Positions 43,631 to 52,841 of a DNA stretch of 64,000 bases are shown here, in pieces. The position numbers and the translations under genes were made by a program. The notes below the pieces were generated by a model, which ran no database searches, was not told the origin of the DNA, and worked only from the letters and a program-made list of their open reading frames with translations. Origin of the DNA: Rahnella bonaserana (GTDB taxonomy: Bacteria; Pseudomonadota; Gammaproteobacteria; Enterobacterales; Enterobacteriaceae). The stretch lies in the NCBI RefSeq assembly GCF_019049675.1, contig NZ_JAFMOW010000060.1:1-64000 (forward strand), read 5' to 3'. Positions within the stretch are counted from its first letter, which is position 1; each line of letters opens with the position of its first letter.

Positions 43631-44503
43631 ATGAAAATTGTTAATTTCACCACCAGTAAAGACCACATTAAAAGCTTCGGCATCTATAAAGAAGAGGGGA
43701 TTGTCGACGTCGGCAGTCACTCAGGATGCCGCGATATTAACGAATTCATGGCACGCCATTCACTTTCGGAACTGCAACGCTACGCAGATCTGCCTGCGGA
43801 TCTTCAGCTGAATGACATCAGTTTCCTGCCGGTCATCGACCGTCCCGGCAAAATCTTCGGCGTGGGCATGAACTACGCGGAAAAACGCAAAGAATTTAAT
43901 GAAACCAGTGACGCGCCAACGCTGTTTGTCCGTTTTGCGGATTCCCAGGTCGGCCACAATGGCACCATAATCAAACCAGCTTCTTCTGAGCAGTTTGATT
44001 ATGAAGGTGAACTGGCGATTATTATCGGCCGCACGGGCCGAAATATTTCAGCAGAAGACGCGCTGGATTTTGTCGCCGGTTACAGCTGCTATATGGATGG
44101 CTCAGTACGCGACTGGCAGCATAAATGGTATACCGCCGGGAAAAACTGGCCGTCGACGGGCGCGTTTGGTCCGTGGATGGTGACGCCGGATGAAGTGGGC
44201 GACCCGCAAAATCTGAGCATCAAAACCTGGCTGAATGACCGACTGGTACAAGACGACACCACTGCCAGCATGATCCACACTATTCCGCAGATGATTGCCT
44301 ACATCAGCACATTTACTCAGCTTTCTCCGGGCGATGTGATCATGACCGGTTCACCGGGCGGCGTCGGTAAAACCCGCGTACCGCCGTTGTTCCTGCATGA
44401 GAATGACAAGATTGAAGTGGAAATCGAAAATATCGGACGTCTGACCAATCTTATTCAGAACGCACCGCTGTCTGAGATTTCGCATTCAAAGACAGCGGCC
44501 TGA
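43631..44503 (+). CDS. Fumarylacetoacetate hydrolase-family protein
   Basis: 290 residues of the FAH fold: IFGVGMNYAEKRKEFN, FVRFADSQVGHNGTIIKP, the metal-binding FDYEGELAIIIGRTGRNIS and GYSCYMDGSVRDWQ, WPSTGAFGPWMVTPDE, and TQLSPGDVIMTGSPGGVG. Relatives hydrolyse or decarboxylate 2-keto acids (for example 2,4-diketo-3-deoxy sugar acids, oxaloacetate, fumarylpyruvate). The exact reaction cannot be fixed here. Its neighbour RspA-type dehydratase makes 2-keto-3-deoxy sugar acids, so a role in sugar-acid breakdown is an option. It is divergent from a LysR regulator. Confidence 0.82.
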   Translation: MKIVNFTTSKDHIKSFGIYKEEGIVDVGSHSGCRDINEFMARHSLSELQRYADLPADLQLNDISFLPVIDRPGKIFGVGMNYAEKRKEFNETSDAPTLFVRFADSQVGHNGTIIKPASSEQFDYEGELAIIIGRTGRNISAEDALDFVAGYSCYMDGSVRDWQHKWYTAGKNWPSTGAFGPWMVTPDEVGDPQNLSIKTWLNDRLVQDDTTASMIHTIPQMIAYISTFTQLSPGDVIMTGSPGGVGKTRVPPLFLHENDKIEVEIENIGRLTNLIQNAPLSEISHSKTAA

Positions 44504-44509
44504 TAAACC

Positions 44510-45925
44510 TCAGCGGGTCTGATTTACCAGAGGCACCGATTGTTCGGTGCCTTTGTTTTTGACGACCATCAGATACGTCAGCGTAAACGAAAGCCCCAGT
44601 GACAGCACCACGCCCATCAGAATGTAGATAAAATACGGACCGATGTAGGCGGGCAGGCTGAAAATGCTCGACAGAATATAGCCGTACAACCGCACCCCGA
44701 AGAACGCGATAAACGCAGACGCCACGGAACTGCTGATAGTGGTGGCGATAAACGCTTTTTTGTAGCGCGTCAGCACGCCGAACAGCGCGGGTTCGGTGAT
44801 CCCCAGCAGGCCTGAAATCGCTGCAGACAGGACCACGGATTTTTGTTCACGGGTTTTGACGTGGAAGTAAATCGCAAAGGTTGATCCGGCAATCGCCATG
44901 TTGGCCATAAACATCATCGGCATCAGCATGTCCCAGCCCTGATCGGTAAAGTTCTGCAACGCAATCGGCGTCATGGCGTGATGCATACCGGTGAGGATCG
45001 CTACAGGGCGGATCGCACCGACAATAAATCCGGCAAATACTGCAGACACGTCAAACAATCCCTGAATGCCAAACGCCAGTAACTTACCGAGATAAATTCC
45101 TGCCGGACCAATCAGCGTCAGTGACACCAGCGCTGCGATAAACAGTGTCAGCGTGGGTGTAAACACGGTTTTCAGCACGTCCGGCATGATTTTATCCACC
45201 CAGCGGTGGATGTAACTCAGCGCCAGCACAGAGAAAATCACCGGAATGACGCTCGCCGAATAGTTGAAAAAGGATACCGGCAGCACATCCATAAAGTACA
45301 GCGCGGTTGGCGCGCCAGCGGTGTGGCTGGCGAGCGCTTTCGCGGCGTCCATCAGCGTCGGATACATCAGGCAGGCGGCCACGGCGGCGGCCAGGTATTC
45401 ATTGGTTTTGAAGATCTTCGCCGCAGAAACCGCGAGGAAAAACGGCAGGAAGTAAAACACGCCGCTGGCGATCAAATCGATGATCATCACTGTTTCACTT
45501 TTGGCTGAAATCATCTTCAGAGCGATTAATCCTGCCAGTAAACCTTTGATCATCCCCGCGCCTGCAATGGCCGGAACGATCGGGCCGAATACGCCGGAGA
45601 CGGTATCCATGAACATTGAGATCAGACTTTTACGTCCTTTTGTGGAAACATTTCCTGTTGATGCCGCGGAGTTTGTAGTGACTGGCTCAAGTTGTGACAC
45701 GATGGCTTCGTACCAGATATTCACCTTGGGGCCGATTATGATCTGCACCTGATCACTCTGGCTTTGTGCGCCAAGCACGCCTGGCAGGTTTTTAATTTCC
45801 TCCCAGAGCACTTTATTTTCGTCACGTAAATCAAAACGCAGACGGGTCATGCAATGCCAGACTTTATTAATATTTCCCGCACCGCCGACCAGTTTAACCA
45901 CCGACTGCATTATTTCTGTATTCAC
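44510..45925 (-). CDS. PTS EIIBC permease (glucose/beta-glucoside/sucrose superfamily)
   Basis: About 471 residues: an N-terminal EIIB domain (MQSVVKLVGGAGNINKVWHC, with the phosphorylated Cys in WHCMTRLRFDL) and a C-terminal EIIC membrane domain of about ten spans (GVFGPIVPAIAGAGMIKGLL, AILTGMHHAMTPIALQNF, GITEPALFGVLTRYKKAF). No EIIA domain, so it must borrow one such as Crr. It imports and phosphorylates a sugar or sugar derivative. The start is uncertain: GTG 45925 follows GGGG, and ATG 45910 is the alternative. It is divergent from the RspA-type gene. The neighbouring enzyme suggests an acidic or related sugar, not proven. Confidence 0.8.
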   Translation of the reverse strand: MNTEIMQSVVKLVGGAGNINKVWHCMTRLRFDLRDENKVLWEEIKNLPGVLGAQSQSDQVQIIIGPKVNIWYEAIVSQLEPVTTNSAASTGNVSTKGRKSLISMFMDTVSGVFGPIVPAIAGAGMIKGLLAGLIALKMISAKSETVMIIDLIASGVFYFLPFFLAVSAAKIFKTNEYLAAAVAACLMYPTLMDAAKALASHTAGAPTALYFMDVLPVSFFNYSASVIPVIFSVLALSYIHRWVDKIMPDVLKTVFTPTLTLFIAALVSLTLIGPAGIYLGKLLAFGIQGLFDVSAVFAGFIVGAIRPVAILTGMHHAMTPIALQNFTDQGWDMLMPMMFMANMAIAGSTFAIYFHVKTREQKSVVLSAAISGLLGITEPALFGVLTRYKKAFIATTISSSVASAFIAFFGVRLYGYILSSIFSLPAYIGPYFIYILMGVVLSLGLSFTLTYLMVVKNKGTEQSVPLVNQTR

Positions 45926-46234
45926 CCTGAACCCCGCGACAAAAAATGAATTATTCTTTATTTGAATGAAAGGGAGTGTAATGAGGGCAGTTTTTAAAAA
46001 CAAACCAATAAAACAGGATCTTCATCACAAAACTTCACCGTAAGGCGCTGATTTAGTCCGTGATGGCTAAATTGGTCTGTTTTTTGGCGAAAATATGCGG
46101 TGCTTTCAAACCAAAATAAAAGCCTTAATTTTAGGTTTACAAGCAGGATAAAAATACGTTGAAATAACGCCAATACGAATATTCCCGCCGCCTTTTTTAT
46201 GAAAAGGATTAACGGTTTTTATTAAGGATTTATC
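45926..46234. promoter_or_regulatory. Divergent control region, PTS gene / RspA-type gene
   Basis: 309 bases without a gene. AACCAATAAAACAG (about 46001-46014) is related in inverted form to ATTGGTCTGTTTT (about 46071-46083), and a third CAAACCAAAATAAA lies near 46108. They may be operators for the GntR regulator encoded 1.2 kb downstream. Confidence 0.35.
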
Positions 46235-47434
46235 ATGCAGCCTGTGCTGATTACCAATATCGAATGCCAGATTACACGTCCCGATCGTCATAATTTAGTG
46301 GTGGTCAGAATTGAAACTGACCGTGGCGTTTTCGGTCTGGGCTGCGCGACGTTCCAGCAACGCCCGCTGGCGGTCAAACTGATGGTCGATGAATATCTCA
46401 AACCGCTGCTGATAGGGCGCGATGCGAATCACATCGAAGATTTGTGGCAAATGATGATGGTGAACGCCTACTGGCGTAACGGGCCGGTGATCAACAACGC
46501 TATCGCGGGCGTCGATATGGCGCTGTGGGATATCAAAGGCAAGCTGGCGAATATGCCGCTGTATCATTTGTTTGGCGGCAAATCGAAAGATGCGGTGACG
46601 GCGTACAGCCATGCAGCAGGCGAAACGCTGGAAGCATTGTACGGCGAAGTCGATCGTCTGCTAGCCGAAGGTTACCGCCACATCCGCTGTCAGCTGGGCT
46701 TTTACGGTGGTAATGCGCAGGATTTTCACAGCACCCGTGAGCCGACAATGGGCGCGTATTACGATCAGGATCAGTACATCGACAACACGCTGGCGATGTT
46801 TAAAGCGCTGCGCGAAAAATACGGCAATCAGTTTCATATTCTTCACGATGTTCATGAGCGGTTGTTCCCGCAGCAGGCGGTGCAGTTTGCCAAAGCCGTT
46901 GAACAATACCGGCCTTACTTTATTGAAGACATTCTGCCGCCCGATCAGAACGAATGGCTGGCGCAGATCCGCAGTCAGACCGCCGTTCCGCTGGCGACCG
47001 GCGAGTTATTTAATAATCCTGCAGAATGGAAAGATCTGATCATTAACCGACGGATCGACTTCATCCGCTGCCACGTTTCGCAAATCGGCGGTATTACACC
47101 GGCATTAAAACTGGCGCATTTCTGCCAGAGTTTTGGTGTGCGTCTGGCCTGGCATTGCCCGCCGGACATGACGCCGATTGGTGCAGCGGTAAATACACAT
47201 CTGAATATTCATCTGCACAATGCGGCTATTCAGGAATTTGTGGCGTATCCGGCCAACACGCAACAGGTCTTCCCCGGCGCGCAGAAGCCTGAGAACGGCT
47301 ATTTTTATCCGGGTGAAGAAGCAGGGATTGGCGTGGGCTTTAACACTCAGATAGCGGAAGAGTTTCCGGTGGTTTACCGGCCGCATGAATGGACGCAAAG
47401 CCGCCTGCCGGATGGCGTGATCCACGCGCCGTAA
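46235..47434 (+). CDS. rspA: RspA / mannonate dehydratase-family enzyme (enolase superfamily)
   Basis: 399 residues, full length. Enolase-superfamily residues of the mannonate dehydratase group are visible: [13 protein letters not shown] and [12 protein letters not shown] (metal ligands), [17 protein letters not shown], and [17 protein letters not shown]. Enzymes of this group dehydrate D-mannonate or D-gluconate to 2-keto-3-deoxygluconate, though many (including RspA proper) have very low activity and unknown true roles. AAGGA precedes the ATG. It is divergent from the PTS gene and convergent with a GntR gene, together a small sugar-acid locus. Confidence 0.85.
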   Translation: MQPVLITNIECQITRPDRHNLVVVRIETDRGVFGLGCATFQQRPLAVKLMVDEYLKPLLIGRDANHIEDLWQMMMVNAYWRNGPVINNAIAGVDMALWDIKGKLANMPLYHLFGGKSKDAVTAYSHAAGETLEALYGEVDRLLAEGYRHIRCQLGFYGGNAQDFHSTREPTMGAYYDQDQYIDNTLAMFKALREKYGNQFHILHDVHERLFPQQAVQFAKAVEQYRPYFIEDILPPDQNEWLAQIRSQTAVPLATGELFNNPAEWKDLIINRRIDFIRCHVSQIGGITPALKLAHFCQSFGVRLAWHCPPDMTPIGAAVNTHLNIHLHNAAIQEFVAYPANTQQVFPGAQKPENGYFYPGEEAGIGVGFNTQIAEEFPVVYRPHEWTQSRLPDGVIHAP

Positions 47435-47439
47435 CGCGC

Positions 47440-48150
47440 TTACGTCTGGCGGAAAGCCAAATTGTCCTGATTAAACGGGATGACGTAGGTGCAGGAATAG
47501 TCGATATCTACAATATCGCTGAACGCATAAACCTTGCCGCCCTGTAAAACACCTCTGTTGGTGATATGCATGGCGGCAATGCCTTTTTTACAGCCGAGCG
47601 TTTGTGCCTGCTCTTTATTGATCGTGACGGCCTGATAACGGGTGAGGGAATGCGAAATCGCATAGCCTTTGCTCAGCACATATTGCTGGATGGAATGCTC
47701 AATGGTTTTCTGATTGAGATCGGCAAACACTTCGGCGGGCATACGCGAGTATTCAATCTGCACATTGCGCAGGTTAATCCGCCGTAAACGGGTGAACGCC
47801 CAGATAAAATCGTCGGCGCTTAAACCGAACACCTGTTGTTCCTCTTTATCTGGCCGGCGCTTGTGTAATTCCAGCATTTTGAAACTGATTTCAGCGAATT
47901 TCTTCTCAGTCACCGAGTTGTAGATCAGCGGATTACTGCTGACGCCCGCCTTAATGTAAATGCCGGACCCCTGCACGATATGCACCGCACCGATACTCAC
48001 CAGTTTTTCCAGCGCCTTGCGCACCGTGAAGCGCGAAACCCCGTACTCTTCCGCCAGCTGGCGCTCAGGCGGCAACTTTTCCGGCAGCGAACCGCTGTTT
48101 TGGTAAATCTTGCTCAGTAAATCCTGAGCGATAAATTCGCTTTTTTTCAT
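47440..48150 (-). CDS. GntR-family (HutC/UTRA) regulator
   Basis: 236 residues: winged helix at 1-70 (LPPERQLAEEYGVSRFTVRK, ALEKLVSIGAVHIVQGSGIYI) and a C-terminal UTRA ligand-binding domain (FAEISFKMLELHKRRP, VQIEYSRMPAEVFADL, AMHITNRGVLQGGKVYAFSD). UTRA members bind phosphorylated sugars or similar compounds, so a product of the PTS permease is a reasonable ligand. It ends 5 bases from the rspA-type stop (tail to tail) and probably regulates the PTS/RspA pair. The ribosome site is weak. Confidence 0.82.
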   Translation of the reverse strand: MKKSEFIAQDLLSKIYQNSGSLPEKLPPERQLAEEYGVSRFTVRKALEKLVSIGAVHIVQGSGIYIKAGVSSNPLIYNSVTEKKFAEISFKMLELHKRRPDKEEQQVFGLSADDFIWAFTRLRRINLRNVQIEYSRMPAEVFADLNQKTIEHSIQQYVLSKGYAISHSLTRYQAVTINKEQAQTLGCKKGIAAMHITNRGVLQGGKVYAFSDIVDIDYSCTYVIPFNQDNLAFRQT

Positions 48151-48255
48151 GGGGTTTCATCCGTGCGTGAATAAGCTATTTGAGCATGACAGGGCGGCAG
48201 TGGGCAAATTACAGCGTTTAAGCTGTATTGAGCGTTAACAGCTTTCAGGCTGTAT

Positions 48256-48355
48256 TACCCCCTGGAAGGGATATTTTAATTTTATCTGCTTTAAGGGATA
48301 AAAGTTGATTTATCCCTTACAAGGGATACACTGAGATTATCCGCCAGGGAGGATA
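48256..48355 (+). promoter_or_regulatory. Four HipB operators
   Basis: Four copies of TATCC-N8-GGATA: 48256-48273 (TACCC, one mismatch), 48283-48300 (TATCT, one mismatch), 48311-48328 (perfect) and 48338-48355 (perfect). Their spacing is 27, 28 and 27 bases. The last covers the hipB ribosome site. The motif and the number four match the E. coli hipBA operator array, so HipB-HipA repression is expected. Confidence 0.9.
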
Positions 48356-48357
48356 AT

Positions 48358-48609
48358 ATGAACATTACATCTGCAAAAATGCTCGCCAATGCGCTGCGCA
48401 ATGAGCGAAAAAAGCGCAAACTCAGCCAAAGTAAAACGGCTGAAACCATTGGCCTGAAGCAGTCTACGGTTTCTGAGTTCGAAAATTATCCGGACGGTAC
48501 CCGTCTGGAAACACTGTTCAAATTATTGGCGGCGCTGGATTTAGAGCTACAGATCACGCCAAGAGATAGCAATCCTAAGGAAAAGACGTCCTGGGATCAG
48601 GAGTGGTAA
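48358..48609 (+). CDS. hipB: HipB antitoxin
   Basis: 83 residues: Cro/CI-type helix-turn-helix (MLANALRNERKKRKLSQSKT, AETIGLKQSTVSEFENYPDG) and the short C-terminal tail ending SWDQEW. In E. coli HipB the terminal Trp is needed for stability and toxin interaction. It neutralises HipA and represses the operon through the four operators just upstream. The gap to hipA is 3 bases. Confidence 0.92.
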   Translation: MNITSAKMLANALRNERKKRKLSQSKTAETIGLKQSTVSEFENYPDGTRLETLFKLLAALDLELQITPRDSNPKEKTSWDQEW

Positions 48610-48612
48610 TAC

Positions 48613-49908
48613 ATGGATAAGTTAACGCTCGCATTAAATGGCATTGCTGTCGGTACGCTTGAAAAAGGCGGCAGTGGTGAAATGTCATTTGTTTACCATC
48701 AAAGCTGGCTCGATCGCCCCGGAGCCCGCGCTATATCATTATCATTACCTCTGCAGGCAGATAAATTCCGTGGCGCGGTGGTGTACAATTTTTTCGATAA
48801 TCTTCTGCCTGATAACGAACAAATACGCAGCCGCATACAGGCGCGTTTCCAGATCCCGACCAAACAACCCTTCGATTTGCTCTCGCGGATCGGCGGTGAT
48901 TGCGTCGGTGCGATCCAGCTCTATCCTGAGGGTGATCAGGTTGCGCCTGTCACTGAAATCCATGCCCGACCGCTTGACGAAAAAGATGTCGAACAGCTTT
49001 TGCAGGGGTATAAGGATGCACCTTTGGGCATGGAAGCTGACATTGAAGACTTTCGAATTTCTCTGGCCGGTGCGCAGGAAAAAACAGCGCTGCTCTGGTA
49101 TCGCGACCAGTGGCACCGCCCGCAGGGAAGTACGCCTACCAGCCATATCCTTAAACTTCCTATTGGTTATATCGCTAACAATGGCATTGATCTCAGCGAG
49201 AGCGTGGAGAATGAATGGCTGTGCCTGAAGATAGCCGAAAAGTTTGGATTCCCTGTTGCACGGTCTGAGATTGCCAGTTTTGGCGCTCAGAAGGTGTTGG
49301 TCGTTGAGCGTTTTGACCGCCGCTGGTCACAGGATGGATCCTGGCTGATGCGTATACCTCAGGAAGATTTTTGTCAGGCGCTGGGTGTGGCTCCCGCATT
49401 GAAGTATGAATCTGATGGCGGCCCCGGAATTGCACGTGCAATGAAGCTTTTACTGGGTTCTCAACGGGCGGGGGCGGACAGGGATATGTTCTTCAAAAGC
49501 CAGATCCTCTTCTGGATGCTGGCCGCCATTGATGGTCATGCTAAAAATTTCAGTGTTTATATCGAGCCGGGCAGCGCTTACCGCATGACGCCGCTGTATG
49601 ACGTGATGTCAGCATTTCCTCTGATGAATCCACAAGGAATTCCGGCGAAGAAAGCCAAAATGGCGATGGCTGTATTAGGGAAAAACCGGCATTTTCACTG
49701 GGACAGAATTCTTCCCCGCCATTTTGTGACGACGGCGCAACGGGTCGAGTACTCCAAAGAAAACGTTGCTGTGATGATGACGGAAATGAAGGAAAAAACT
49801 GAGCAGGTGATTGCAGATGTTGAAGCAATAATACCTGCTAATTTTCCGGTAAAAATCAGTGATGCAATTTTTGCAGGCCTGCGCCATCAGGCTGCACGTT
49901 TGCCTTAA
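48613..49908 (+). CDS. hipA: HipA toxin (serine/threonine kinase)
   Basis: 431 residues, near the 440 of E. coli HipA. The N-terminal domain with VVYNFFDNLLPDNEQIRSRI and GGDCVGAIQLYPEG is followed by the autophosphorylation-loop motif RISLAGAQEKTALL (Ser corresponding to Ser150). The ATP-binding Lys is in SHILKLPIG, the catalytic Asp in DGHAKNFSVY and the metal-binding Asp in LYDVMSAFP. HipA phosphorylates glutamyl-tRNA synthetase and drives growth arrest and persistence. All key residues appear present, so the toxin should be active. As a replicon-borne pair it may also stabilise the plasmid. Confidence 0.92.
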   Translation: MDKLTLALNGIAVGTLEKGGSGEMSFVYHQSWLDRPGARAISLSLPLQADKFRGAVVYNFFDNLLPDNEQIRSRIQARFQIPTKQPFDLLSRIGGDCVGAIQLYPEGDQVAPVTEIHARPLDEKDVEQLLQGYKDAPLGMEADIEDFRISLAGAQEKTALLWYRDQWHRPQGSTPTSHILKLPIGYIANNGIDLSESVENEWLCLKIAEKFGFPVARSEIASFGAQKVLVVERFDRRWSQDGSWLMRIPQEDFCQALGVAPALKYESDGGPGIARAMKLLLGSQRAGADRDMFFKSQILFWMLAAIDGHAKNFSVYIEPGSAYRMTPLYDVMSAFPLMNPQGIPAKKAKMAMAVLGKNRHFHWDRILPRHFVTTAQRVEYSKENVAVMMTEMKEKTEQVIADVEAIIPANFPVKISDAIFAGLRHQAARLP

Positions 49909-49920
49909 TCTCTTCAATAA

Positions 49921-49954
49921 AAAAAAGCCCGCCGGTCAGCACCAGCGGGCTTTG
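49921..49954. terminator. Shared terminator of hipA and the PQQ dehydrogenase gene
   Basis: AAAGCCCGC (49924-49932) pairs with GCGGGCTTT (49945-49953) between two convergent genes, with A-run and T-rich flanks for both directions. Confidence 0.9.
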
Positions 49955-49971
49955 TCATTGACTGCGAAATC

Positions 49972-52461
49972 TTATTTCTCGTCAGGCAGTGCGTAGGCGA
50001 TCACGTAGTCGCCGCGTTCTGCGGACTGACGTGCGCCACCGGCGCTGATGATGATGTACTGTTTACCGGTTTTCGGTGAAACGTAGGTCATCGGGCCAGA
50101 CTGGCTGCCGACAGGCAGACGGGATTTCCAGATCTCTTTACCGTTTGCGGTATCAAACGCACGCAGATAGAAATCCTGCGTACCGGCGAAGAACAGCAGG
50201 CCGGATTGCGTTGACAGGCTCGCACCCAGCGTTGGCATACCGACTTCCATTGGCATGCGCATTTTGATGCCCAGCGGACCGGTGTCTTTCACCGTACCGA
50301 CAGGAACCTGCCAGACGATTTTACCGGTTTTCAGGTTAACCGCAGACATAGTACCGAACGGTGGTTTCTGGCAAGGAATGCCCAGCGGTGACAGGAAACG
50401 CTCGCGGACTGCGCCGTAAGGCGTACCGTCCATCGGCACCATCCCCATCTCGATGCCGCTCGCGCCGGTCGGAACCTGTGCACGCGGAACCATGTAGTTC
50501 GCCAGACCCAGACGCATATCATTCACGAACATGATGGCGTTGTTCGGGTCAACCGAGACGCTGCCCCAGTTCATGCCGCCCAGTGAACCCGGGAATTGCA
50601 GGGAACGATCCAGACCCGGAGGCGTGTAAACGCCCTGGTGACGCATACCTTTAAACTCGATGCGGCACAGCAACTGATCCATCGGCGTTGCGCCCCACAT
50701 ATCAGATTCTTTCAGCGTCTGGTTGCCGATGTTTGGCATACCGACAGAGAAAGGCTGCGTTTTGGAGTAGCGTTCGCCAGGGACGTTACCCTGCGGTACC
50801 TCACGGTTTTCCACTTTCGCGACCGGCTGGCCGGTTTCGCGGTTCAGCATGAAGATCATGCCTTGTTTGGAAGTCTGCACCAGAACCGGCGTGCTGCCAC
50901 CTTTACCGTCCGGCAGGTCATACAGCAGCGGCTGAGACGGCAGGTCGAAGTCCCACAGGTCGTGATGCGTGGTCTGGAAAGTCCAGCGGACTTTACCGGT
51001 GGCCACGTCTACCGCGACAACAGAAGAACTGTATTTGTCATCCAGCTCAGTACGCGTGCCGCCGAAGAAGTCTGGCGTTGCGTTACCGGTAGGCATGTAA
51101 ATCAGACCCAGTTTTGGATCGTATGACATGGCTGACCAGACATTCGGGGTACCACGGGTGTAAGTCTGACCTTCCGGTGGCAGTTTGGTGATGTTCGGAT
51201 TACCCGGATCCCATGCCCATACCAGTGCGCCGGTATGCACGTCGAATGCACGGACCACACCCGGAGGTTCGCCGGTAGAGAAGTTATCCGCTACGCGACC
51301 ACCGACAACGACCACGTTACCCGCAACCAGCGGGGTAGAGGTTTGCTGATAATAGCCAGGTTTCACTTCACCCATGCCGACTTTCAGGTCAACCACACCG
51401 TTGTCACCGAAATCAGCACAAGGCTTGCCGGTGTCGGCGTTGATGGCGATCAGACGCGCATCGATGGTTGGCAGGAACAGACGACGTTCGCAGGTAGCGC
51501 TGACGGTGCCGCCGGTGGCAGCAGGCGTTTGCGGTGCGTTAGTGGCAGGTGCGGCCGCTTCTGACGCTGCATTTGGCGTGGCCGGTTCAGTCGCAGGAGT
51601 TGCAGCGGGCTGTGCCGCCGGAGCCTGTGGCGCTGCGCCGTTTACGCTGCTGTTCTCGTAATAGCCCAGACCACGGCAACGCTGCCAGTTAGGTGCAGTC
51701 GAGTTGGAGTCGTAAGACCACAGCTTTTTACCGTCATCCACATTCAGGGCGATCACTTTGCTGTAAGCGGTACAGACAAACAGCTTGTCGCCGACTTGCA
51801 GCGGAGTGTTCTGGTCTTCAGCGCCGGAGCCGTTGCTCTGCGGGATATCACCGGTATGAGCAATCCACGCAACCTGAAGTTTATCCACGTTGGTTTTGTT
51901 GATCTGATCCAATGCAGCAAAACGGTCGCCAGCGGTAGTGTTACCCCAGTTTTCCCAGTTCTTTTGCTCTGCCCCTTTATCTACCGGTTTCACCGGCACC
52001 TGATCGTTGTCAGCGCTGATGATTGGCGTCGGCACGAAGGTATTACCGAATGCGGCAATTAATGCAACAGCCAGCACAGCAGCCAGCGAGAAGCTAGGCC
52101 CTTTACGCGCCACCAGACCCGCGCGTGCTTTGAGCAGCGGATAAGCCAGAGCCACCAGGAAAGCCAGCACGCCGAAAGTGAACAGGCGGGAGAACAGAGG
52201 CCAGAACGTGAAGCCCGCGTCCCAGACAGCCCAGATAATAGAAAGCACAAAGGCTAAGGCATACAGCCAAGCGCCCGAAGGCTTACCTTTAAAAATCAAA
52301 ACGGCGGAAACGATGAGCGCCAGACCCATCAGCAGGAAGTAAACACTTCCTCCCAATGTCGCCAGATACGCGCCACCGATACCGAGTGTCAGGCCGATGA
52401 CGACCATCAGCGCACTCAGCAGCCAGAGGAGCCAGGTCCACTTGCTATTTGTTGTTGGCAT
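49972..52461 (-). CDS. gcd: Membrane-bound PQQ-dependent dehydrogenase (glucose dehydrogenase Gcd family)
   Basis: 829 residues: five N-terminal membrane spans (about 8-145) that carry the ubiquinone site, then the eight-bladed PQQ propeller in the periplasm. Family segments: NWENWGNTTAGDRFAALDQI, LPTIDARLIAINADTGKPCA, FGDNGVVDLKVGMGEV, VWSAMSYDPKLGLIYMPTGN, TTHHDLWDFDLPSQP, GGMNWGSVSVDPNNAI. It oxidises glucose (or quinate/shikimate) outside the cell membrane and feeds electrons to ubiquinone; glucose oxidation releases gluconic acid and can solubilise phosphate. Residues about 271-319 form an Ala/Pro/Thr-rich linker that makes it longer than E. coli Gcd (796). PQQ synthesis genes are not in the window. 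Confidence 0.88.
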   Translation of the reverse strand: MPTTNSKWTWLLWLLSALMVVIGLTLGIGGAYLATLGGSVYFLLMGLALIVSAVLIFKGKPSGAWLYALAFVLSIIWAVWDAGFTFWPLFSRLFTFGVLAFLVALAYPLLKARAGLVARKGPSFSLAAVLAVALIAAFGNTFVPTPIISADNDQVPVKPVDKGAEQKNWENWGNTTAGDRFAALDQINKTNVDKLQVAWIAHTGDIPQSNGSGAEDQNTPLQVGDKLFVCTAYSKVIALNVDDGKKLWSYDSNSTAPNWQRCRGLGYYENSSVNGAAPQAPAAQPAATPATEPATPNAASEAAAPATNAPQTPAATGGTVSATCERRLFLPTIDARLIAINADTGKPCADFGDNGVVDLKVGMGEVKPGYYQQTSTPLVAGNVVVVGGRVADNFSTGEPPGVVRAFDVHTGALVWAWDPGNPNITKLPPEGQTYTRGTPNVWSAMSYDPKLGLIYMPTGNATPDFFGGTRTELDDKYSSSVVAVDVATGKVRWTFQTTHHDLWDFDLPSQPLLYDLPDGKGGSTPVLVQTSKQGMIFMLNRETGQPVAKVENREVPQGNVPGERYSKTQPFSVGMPNIGNQTLKESDMWGATPMDQLLCRIEFKGMRHQGVYTPPGLDRSLQFPGSLGGMNWGSVSVDPNNAIMFVNDMRLGLANYMVPRAQVPTGASGIEMGMVPMDGTPYGAVRERFLSPLGIPCQKPPFGTMSAVNLKTGKIVWQVPVGTVKDTGPLGIKMRMPMEVGMPTLGASLSTQSGLLFFAGTQDFYLRAFDTANGKEIWKSRLPVGSQSGPMTYVSPKTGKQYIIISAGGARQSAERGDYVIAYALPDEK

Positions 52462-52841
52462 GATTTATCTCACTGCATAGTTGTAGATAACTGTTGATGA
52501 AAAACTGGTAACACTTAATGACCACCCGTTATTAAATGAACCAAATAGAACAATTTCGCGCAAATAGTAATACTTCTCATCGAGGTTGTGAATGTGTAAC
52601 GAAGAGTTTGAATTTAGGTAAATTATTATAGATTAGATTATTATTTATGCAGGGAAATTTTATGCGTTGATTTTAAAGAATAAAATAAAGTGTGTTATTC
52701 GTTATTTTGATGAATGAATTAATGGATATATTTTTTTCATCTAACAGATCGCACCAACTGTCCGCTCATTTTTCATCATAATGACTGAAATGTTACATTG
52801 TGGACTCATTGGTACGAAATCGGCGAACCTGACGGGGAGTT
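52462..52841. other. AT-rich intergenic region, no gene seen
   Basis: 380 bases between the start of gcd and the end of a LysR gene. It is strongly AT-rich and should hold the gcd promoter near 52480-52600. No terminator or RNA gene was recognised. Confidence 0.4.
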
